Shown here: in pieces, positions 34,215 to 38,475 of the stretch | How positions within the stretch are numbered: position 1 is the stretch's first letter | How the letters are laid out: each line of letters starts with the position of its first letter | NCBI GenBank assembly: GCA_965151315.1 | Contig: CBCTZG010000021.1 | Span: forward strand, 1 to 38,475 | DNA: 38,475 nucleotides | Direction: 5' to 3' | From: Avimonoglobus sp965151315 | GTDB taxonomy: Bacteria; Bacillota; Clostridia; UBA1381 | Program-made: the position numbers and the translations under genes | The notes under the pieces: model-generated | Databases searched by the model: none | What the model was told of the DNA's origin: nothing | Seen by the model: the letters and a program-made list of their open reading frames with translations, nothing else

Positions 34215-35831
34215 CTACCCCCGCAGGGTTTGCAGATCCGCCCGGGAAACAGCGGCGGTCATCAAGAGCATCATGCAGTAGGCTGCGCCTCCCACGAACA
34301 GGGTGGCCAAAAGGGCCGGGATTTCCCCGGCGAACAGCACACACAACGGCCGGTACAGCATCAGCATCACCCCGGCCATCACAGCGGTGGAAAATAAAGG
34401 CTTTACCAGGGCTTTCAGCAGCTGGCAGTGCAGGCCCAGCCGCCGGCGCACCGCCCAGGCGTCCAGCGCCACAACCACCAGATAGCTGATATTGGCGCTG
34501 ACGACCGCCCCCAGGATGTGCAGCTCCGGCCGGGTAATCAAAAGCAGGTTTCCCAACAGTTTAATCACCATGCCGACAAGCCCGTGGACAAAGGGCCGCA
34601 TAATCATCCCGGAAGCGTTCAGAACAGCCGTCAGGATCTGGGACAGGCAGACAAATACAAGGCACGGCGATAAAAGCCGGAGCATGGGGGCGGAGGCGGT
34701 GTTGTGGAACAAAAGCCCCAGCACCGGCTCGGCGAACAGCCCCAGTACAGCCGCGCAGGGCAGCGCCGTCAGCAGGATGATCTTCAGAGCCAGCTGGGCC
34801 GTGTGCTCTACGCGCTGGCGCTGGTTCAGGGCCAGGGCCCCGGCGATGACCGGCAGGATGCTGACCCCCAGGGTGGCCATGATCCCCGCCGGCAGATGGA
34901 AGACCGTCAGGGCATAGCCCGAATAGGCGCCGTAGAGCCACCGGGCGCCGTCCACACTGATCCGCAGGGTTTCCAAAAGGTCGTCAAATACGGCGGTATG
35001 GCTGGAAAACTGCAAAAGGAACCGCTCTGCGGTTTCCGGCGTGAAGTGGATCTGCAGGAGCTGGGCCCGGATCATCGTCACGTCGGCAATGTTCATGGCC
35101 CCGGCCACCCCGGAGGAAACGACCATAGGCACGGCAATGGCCCCGATGGCCCGCAGGACCTGCCGGGCGGAGGAGCGGGCCTTGTGCCGGCGGAGCTTCT
35201 GCCGGTCCGGGAGATACAAAAGGATCAGGATCGCCGTAGCTACGATTTCCCCCGCCGTGACGCCGAATATCGCCCAGGCGGCGGTGGTCTCCATGGCGGC
35301 CTGGGCGAAATACAGGGCCAGTCCGAACCCCGCCCCCAGCTTGATCACAGCCTCGATCACCTGGGATACCGCCGTGGGGATCATGTTGACCTTCCCTTGA
35401 TAATAGCTTTTAAATACGGTCCCTACTGCCACGAAAAAAATTGCCGGCGACAGGAACCGGATGGCCCCGGCAGCTTTCAGGTCCTTCATGGCCCCGGCAA
35501 AAAAGTCCGCGCCGCAGAACATAACCGCTGTCCCCAAAAGCCCGATCAGGGACAACAGCAGGGTGGACACCGTCACGATTTTCCGGGCTTCCCCGGGACG
35601 CTCTAAGGCCAGCTCCTCTGCCACCATTTTGGAAATGGCCAGGGGCATGCCGGCGGTGATGAAGGAAAGCAGCATGCCATATACAGAAAAAGCCGTGTTG
35701 AACACGGCCATGCCCTCCTCCCGCAGGATATACGTCAGGGGGATTTTAAAAACCGCGCCCAGGATTTTGGAGATGGCGTTGGCCGCCACCAGGATCAGCG
35801 TCCCTTTAATAAAATTTTGTTTATTGGGCAT
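34215..35831 (-). CDS. SpoVB/MATE-like polysaccharide flippase
   Basis: Integral membrane protein of 538 residues with about 14 hydrophobic segments, of the MVF/MATE polysaccharide-transport group that includes SpoVB and YabM. The N-terminus (FIKGTLILVAANAISKILGA then VFKIPLTYILREEGMAVFNT) is the family signature. Relatives move lipid-linked glycans across the membrane, including peptidoglycan precursors during sporulation. It is divergent from aroA-mazG-HU-S4, which matches the yabM-yabN-yabO neighbourhood of spore-forming Firmicutes. GAAAGGAA precedes the ATG. Substrate specificity is not readable. Confidence 0.9.
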   Translation of the reverse strand: MPNKQNFIKGTLILVAANAISKILGAVFKIPLTYILREEGMAVFNTAFSVYGMLLSFITAGMPLAISKMVAEELALERPGEARKIVTVSTLLLSLIGLLGTAVMFCGADFFAGAMKDLKAAGAIRFLSPAIFFVAVGTVFKSYYQGKVNMIPTAVSQVIEAVIKLGAGFGLALYFAQAAMETTAAWAIFGVTAGEIVATAILILLYLPDRQKLRRHKARSSARQVLRAIGAIAVPMVVSSGVAGAMNIADVTMIRAQLLQIHFTPETAERFLLQFSSHTAVFDDLLETLRISVDGARWLYGAYSGYALTVFHLPAGIMATLGVSILPVIAGALALNQRQRVEHTAQLALKIILLTALPCAAVLGLFAEPVLGLLFHNTASAPMLRLLSPCLVFVCLSQILTAVLNASGMIMRPFVHGLVGMVIKLLGNLLLITRPELHILGAVVSANISYLVVVALDAWAVRRRLGLHCQLLKALVKPLFSTAVMAGVMLMLYRPLCVLFAGEIPALLATLFVGGAAYCMMLLMTAAVSRADLQTLRG

Positions 35832-35858
35832 AGTATGGAAATTCCTTTCAATTTTGTC

Positions 35859-35887
35859 TTGTGGTACTAATATATTTGTGATATAAT
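35859..35887 (+). promoter_or_regulatory. Promoter for aroA-mazG
   Basis: TTGTGG at 35859-35864 and a perfect TATAAT at 35882-35887 with a 17-bp spacer, 28 bp before the aroA start. The -35 box is only a partial match. Confidence 0.65.
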
Positions 35888-35915
35888 CCCCTTATGATTA
35901 TTTGGAGGAAAAGCA

Positions 35916-37184
35916 ATGGAAATCAGGAAAATTCCCCGGGCCCGGGGGGAGATCACAGTACCGGGAGATAAATCCATATCCCACCGGGCAGTGATGCTGG
36001 GCGCGCTGTGCAGGGGTAAAACTCGGATCAGCGGTTTTTTGATGGGGGCGGACTGCCTGTCCACGATCAGCTGCTTCCGGGCCATGGGGGCCGAGATACA
36101 GGAAGCGGCCGGGACGGTGACGGTGTCCGGAAGGGGGCTCCATGGCCTGCGGCGGCCGGAAAAGGCCCTATATACCGGCAATTCCGGCACCACCACCCGG
36201 CTTTTATGCGGCCTTTTGGCCGGACAGGCCTTTGATACGGCCATAACCGGCGACGCGTCTGTGTGCAGGCGGCCCATGGGGCGAGTGACCCGGCCCTTGG
36301 GAGAAATGGGGGCGAAGATCCAGGGAGAATACTGCCCGCTGCGGATCACGGGGACGGCCCTTGCGGGAATTGATTACGCCATGCCCGTAGCTTCGGCCCA
36401 GGTAAAAAGTGCGATCATCCTGGCCGGGCTGTATGCCCAGGGCGTTACGGTGGTTCGGGAACGGGAAAAATCCCGGGATCACACGGAGCGGATGCTGGCG
36501 GCCATGGGCGCTGATGTACGGACGGACGGCCTGGCTGTTACGGTATCTCCCGGCCGGGAATTGACCGCGCCGGGGGAGATCGCGGTGCCGGGGGATATTT
36601 CCTCCGCGGCGTTTTTTTTGGTGCTGGGCTCCATCCTGCCGGATTCGGAGATCACCGTCCGCAGTGTGGGCATGAATCCCACCCGGACGGGGATTATCGA
36701 CGTCCTGGAGGCGATGGGGGCGGATTTAACCGTTGAAAACCTGCGAACCCAGGGCGGGGAGCCGGCGGCGGATATTACAGTGCGGAGCGCGGCCCTTCGG
36801 GGTACGGAAATCGGCGGGGCGATGATCCCAAGGCTGATCGACGAGCTGCCGGTGTTGGCTGTGGCCGCGGCCTTTGCGGAAGGGACAACGGTGATCCGGG
36901 ACGCGGGAGAACTGAAAGTGAAAGAAACCAACCGGATCCGGGCTGTGACGGACGAATTTTTGAAGTGCGGCGCGGACATCGCGGAAACGGCCGACGGTAT
37001 GATCATCCGGGGGGGCCGGCCGCTTCACGGCGCCCGGTTCCAGACCTACGGCGACCACCGGATGGCTATGAGCCTGGCGGTGCTGGCCCAGCTGGCTCAA
37101 GGGAATTCCAGCCTGGATGATCCGGGATGTGTCAGTGTCAGCTACCCGGGATTTTTCGCAGACTTAGACCAATTAGGACGATAG
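35916..37184 (+). CDS. aroA: 3-phosphoshikimate 1-carboxyvinyltransferase (EPSP synthase), class II-like
   Basis: Sixth enzyme of the shikimate pathway, joining phosphoenolpyruvate to shikimate-3-phosphate, 422 residues. Motifs are PGDKSISHRAVMLGAL, GNSGTTTRLLCGLL, RPMGRVTRPLGEMGA, ASAQVKSAIILAGL, the catalytic Asp in IDELPVLAVAAAF, LKVKETNRIRAV and GDHRMAMSLAVLA. The GDKSISHR, RPM and SAQVKS signatures correspond to class II enzymes (Bacillus and CP4 type). GGAGGA precedes the ATG. It is not beside other aro genes but heads a small operon with mazG 11 bp downstream. Confidence 0.95.
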   Translation: MEIRKIPRARGEITVPGDKSISHRAVMLGALCRGKTRISGFLMGADCLSTISCFRAMGAEIQEAAGTVTVSGRGLHGLRRPEKALYTGNSGTTTRLLCGLLAGQAFDTAITGDASVCRRPMGRVTRPLGEMGAKIQGEYCPLRITGTALAGIDYAMPVASAQVKSAIILAGLYAQGVTVVREREKSRDHTERMLAAMGADVRTDGLAVTVSPGRELTAPGEIAVPGDISSAAFFLVLGSILPDSEITVRSVGMNPTRTGIIDVLEAMGADLTVENLRTQGGEPAADITVRSAALRGTEIGGAMIPRLIDELPVLAVAAAFAEGTTVIRDAGELKVKETNRIRAVTDEFLKCGADIAETADGMIIRGGRPLHGARFQTYGDHRMAMSLAVLAQLAQGNSSLDDPGCVSVSYPGFFADLDQLGR

Positions 37185-37195
37185 GAGATGGGAAA

Positions 37196-37978
37196 ATGGA
37201 CAAGCAATATACAATCGGGGATCTGCTGGAGATTGTCAAAACCCTCCGGGGCGAAAACGGCTGCCCCTGGGATCGGGCGCAGACCCATGAGAGCCTGAAA
37301 AAGGGGATGATCGAGGAAGCTTACGAGGCCATTGACGCCCTGGACGCCGGCGACGACAAGCTGTTTGCCAACGAGTTGGGGGATGTGCTTTTACAGGTGG
37401 TGTTCCACGGGGTCCTGGCCCAGGAGCGGGGCGTCTTTGATTTTGATACGATCCTCAATGAAATCTGCACAAAGCTCATCAGCCGGCACAGCCATGTGTT
37501 CGGCAAGGATCGGGCCGGGTCGGCGGAGGAAGCCCTAAAGACCTGGGAGGAGAATAAAAAGAAGGAAAAGGGGCAGGATACCTATACGGAAACCCTTTTG
37601 GACGTGCCTTCCAGCCTGCCGGCGCTGATGCGGGCGGAAAAGGTGCAGAAAAAGGCGTCCGCCGCTGGCTTTGACTGGCCCGCTGCGGATGGGGCCGCGG
37701 AGAAGATCAGCGAGGAGGCCCAGGAGCTTTTAGCGGCGTCTGCCGACGGGGAGCCGGCGCAGATCGCGGAGGAATACGGCGATCTTTTATTCTCTGTGGT
37801 GAACTTAGGCAGGTTTTTGAAAATCACGCCGGAGCTGGCGCTGACGGCAGCTACGAATAAATTTATCCGCCGGTTTGGGGCTATGGAAGCCGCCGCGAAA
37901 GTCCAGGGCAAGGACTTTCAGAAGTTGGATTTGGCGGAAAAAGACGAAATTTGGAATAAAATTAAACAAAAATCCTGA
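37196..37978 (+). CDS. mazG: Nucleoside triphosphate pyrophosphohydrolase MazG
   Basis: House-cleaning NTP pyrophosphohydrolase of 260 residues with two MazG domains. The first has the metal-binding helices GMIEEAYEAIDAL and ELGDVLLQVVFH, followed by SRHSHVFG; the second has KISEEAQELLAA and IAEEYGDLLFSVVNLGRF. ATG 37196 is 8 nt after AGGAG; the frame is open further upstream only because it overlaps aroA. In Bacillus the equivalent YabN is encoded next to yabM and yabO, the same neighbourhood as here. Confidence 0.95.
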   Translation: MDKQYTIGDLLEIVKTLRGENGCPWDRAQTHESLKKGMIEEAYEAIDALDAGDDKLFANELGDVLLQVVFHGVLAQERGVFDFDTILNEICTKLISRHSHVFGKDRAGSAEEALKTWEENKKKEKGQDTYTETLLDVPSSLPALMRAEKVQKKASAAGFDWPAADGAAEKISEEAQELLAASADGEPAQIAEEYGDLLFSVVNLGRFLKITPELALTAATNKFIRRFGAMEAAAKVQGKDFQKLDLAEKDEIWNKIKQKS

Positions 37979-38016
37979 AAAAATATATGGATAGTGCAAA
38001 ATTTGTAAATAAACAC

Positions 38017-38046
38017 TTGACAAGCCGACGTTTCCTGTAATACAAT
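38017..38046 (+). promoter_or_regulatory. Strong sigA-type promoter for the HU gene
   Basis: A consensus TTGACA at 38017-38022 and TACAAT at 38041-38046 with an 18-bp spacer. The leader of about 50 nt ends in an excellent AGGAGG site, which fits a highly expressed nucleoid protein. Confidence 0.85.
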
Positions 38047-38103
38047 ACCTGTAAACGGGCCGGGAAACGCCCTGTATAAATAATATCTTAGGAGGAATAT
38101 AAC

Positions 38104-38379
38104 ATGAACAAAACAGAACTGATTGCTGCTGTTGCAGAGCAGGCTGCGCTTTCCAAAAAGGATGCTGAAAAAGCCATTAACGCGGTTGTAGCTTCTATTA
38201 CCAGCGCCTTAGCGGACGGCGACAAGGTGCAGCTGGTTGGCTTCGGTACCTTTGAAGTTCGTACAAGAGGCGCGAGAACAGGTAAAAACCCGAGAACAGG
38301 CGAAGAAATCAAAATTGCTGCGTCCAAGGTTCCGGCATTCAAGGCTGGTAAGGCGCTGAAGGATGTTGTTAATAAATAA
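38104..38379 (+). CDS. hup: DNA-binding protein HU
   Basis: Histone-like nucleoid protein of 91 residues, the normal length of the family. The N-terminal helices (MNKTELIAAVAEQAALSKKD) form the dimer body; the beta arm that enters the DNA minor groove contains the signature GFGTFEVRTRGARTGKNPRT, and the C-terminal part PAFKAGKALKDVV closes the fold. It acts as a homodimer that bends DNA without sequence preference. It has its own strong promoter and terminator. Confidence 0.97.
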   Translation: MNKTELIAAVAEQAALSKKDAEKAINAVVASITSALADGDKVQLVGFGTFEVRTRGARTGKNPRTGEEIKIAASKVPAFKAGKALKDVVNK

Positions 38380-38397
38380 TTTCCGTATGGGAAAGTG

Positions 38398-38435
38398 ATA
38401 GAAGCTTCCGGGTTCCGGCAGGCTTCTATTTTTTT
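38398..38435 (+). terminator. Intrinsic terminator after the HU gene
   Basis: ATAGAAGC at 38398-38405 pairs with GCTTCTAT at 38422-38429, with an inner CCGG/CCGG stem, followed by seven T residues to 38435. Transcription of the next gene may rely on readthrough or on a separate start. Confidence 0.88.
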
Positions 38436-38466
38436 CGCGGACAGGATAGACAGAAAGGGAATGCAT

Positions 38467-38475
38467 ATGAGGTTA
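38467..38475 (+). CDS. S4-domain RNA-binding protein, first codons only (partial)
   Basis: Only ATG AGG TTA (Met-Arg-Leu) is present before the window ends, preceded by AGAAAGGGA. In Clostridia the gene after HU at this locus is normally the small S4-domain heat-shock-15/YabO-like protein, which starts with Met-Arg-Leu-Asp. The call is made mostly from synteny. Confidence 0.45.

Noticed and set aside
34704..35606. Plus-strand open frame of 300 codons
   Set aside because: Antisense to the flippase; its Gln/Gly/Arg-rich low-complexity composition is what the reverse of a hydrophobic protein gives.
37127..37195. Upstream extension of mazG inside aroA
   Set aside because: No ribosome site there; AGGAG before ATG 37196 gives the normal MazG N-terminus.

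Overview
The window looks like a chromosomal segment of a Gram-positive, Clostridia-like Firmicute. Four things point there: AGGAGG-type ribosome binding sites and sigA-type promoters, YesM-type kinases, S-layer homology (SLH) surface proteins, and a SpoVB-like flippase beside mazG, an HU gene and the first codons of an S4-domain gene (the yabM-yabN-yabO neighbourhood of spore formers). Genus is not resolvable. There are no tRNA, rRNA, CRISPR or prophage genes.

Region A (1-21.8 kb) is one long plus-strand carbohydrate locus. It starts with the tail of an AraC-type response regulator and a YesM-like membrane kinase. Two LplB/LplC-type ABC permeases and a lipoprotein binding protein follow; no ATPase is encoded. 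Then come six large exported proteins: a beta-sandwich/helical-repeat protein, two SLH proteins, a small exported protein with a copper-amine-oxidase-N-like end, and two tandem paralogous parallel beta-helix proteins related to pectinase/GH141-type enzymes. Gaps are short or absent and the set closes with an intrinsic terminator at 21.8 kb, so it reads as a sense-bind-degrade-import system for a plant or host polysaccharide. The substrate is inferred only in class.

Region B (21.9-27.3 kb) holds a cytosolic GH106-like glycoside hydrolase and an alpha/beta hydrolase, each with its own sigA-type promoter. Convergent to them is a minus-strand pair: a soluble YesM-type kinase and an amidohydrolase-2 family protein. 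A transposase remnant with a nearby imperfect inverted repeat lies upstream of the kinase.

Region C (27.3-33.3 kb) starts with a consensus promoter followed by a 240-nt sequence closed by a long-range helix with several internal hairpins, then an intrinsic terminator. I read it as a structured noncoding RNA or a leader. Immediately downstream is a five-gene polyamine operon: speA (TTG start), speE, speB, a carboxynorspermidine dehydrogenase homologue and nspC.

Region D (33.3-38.5 kb) has a small XRE regulator and a Cys-rich 67-aa protein on the minus strand behind an AT-rich regulatory region with tandem dyads, a SpoVB/MATE-like flippase on the minus strand, then aroA, mazG, an HU gene and the start of an S4-domain RNA-binding gene on the plus strand.
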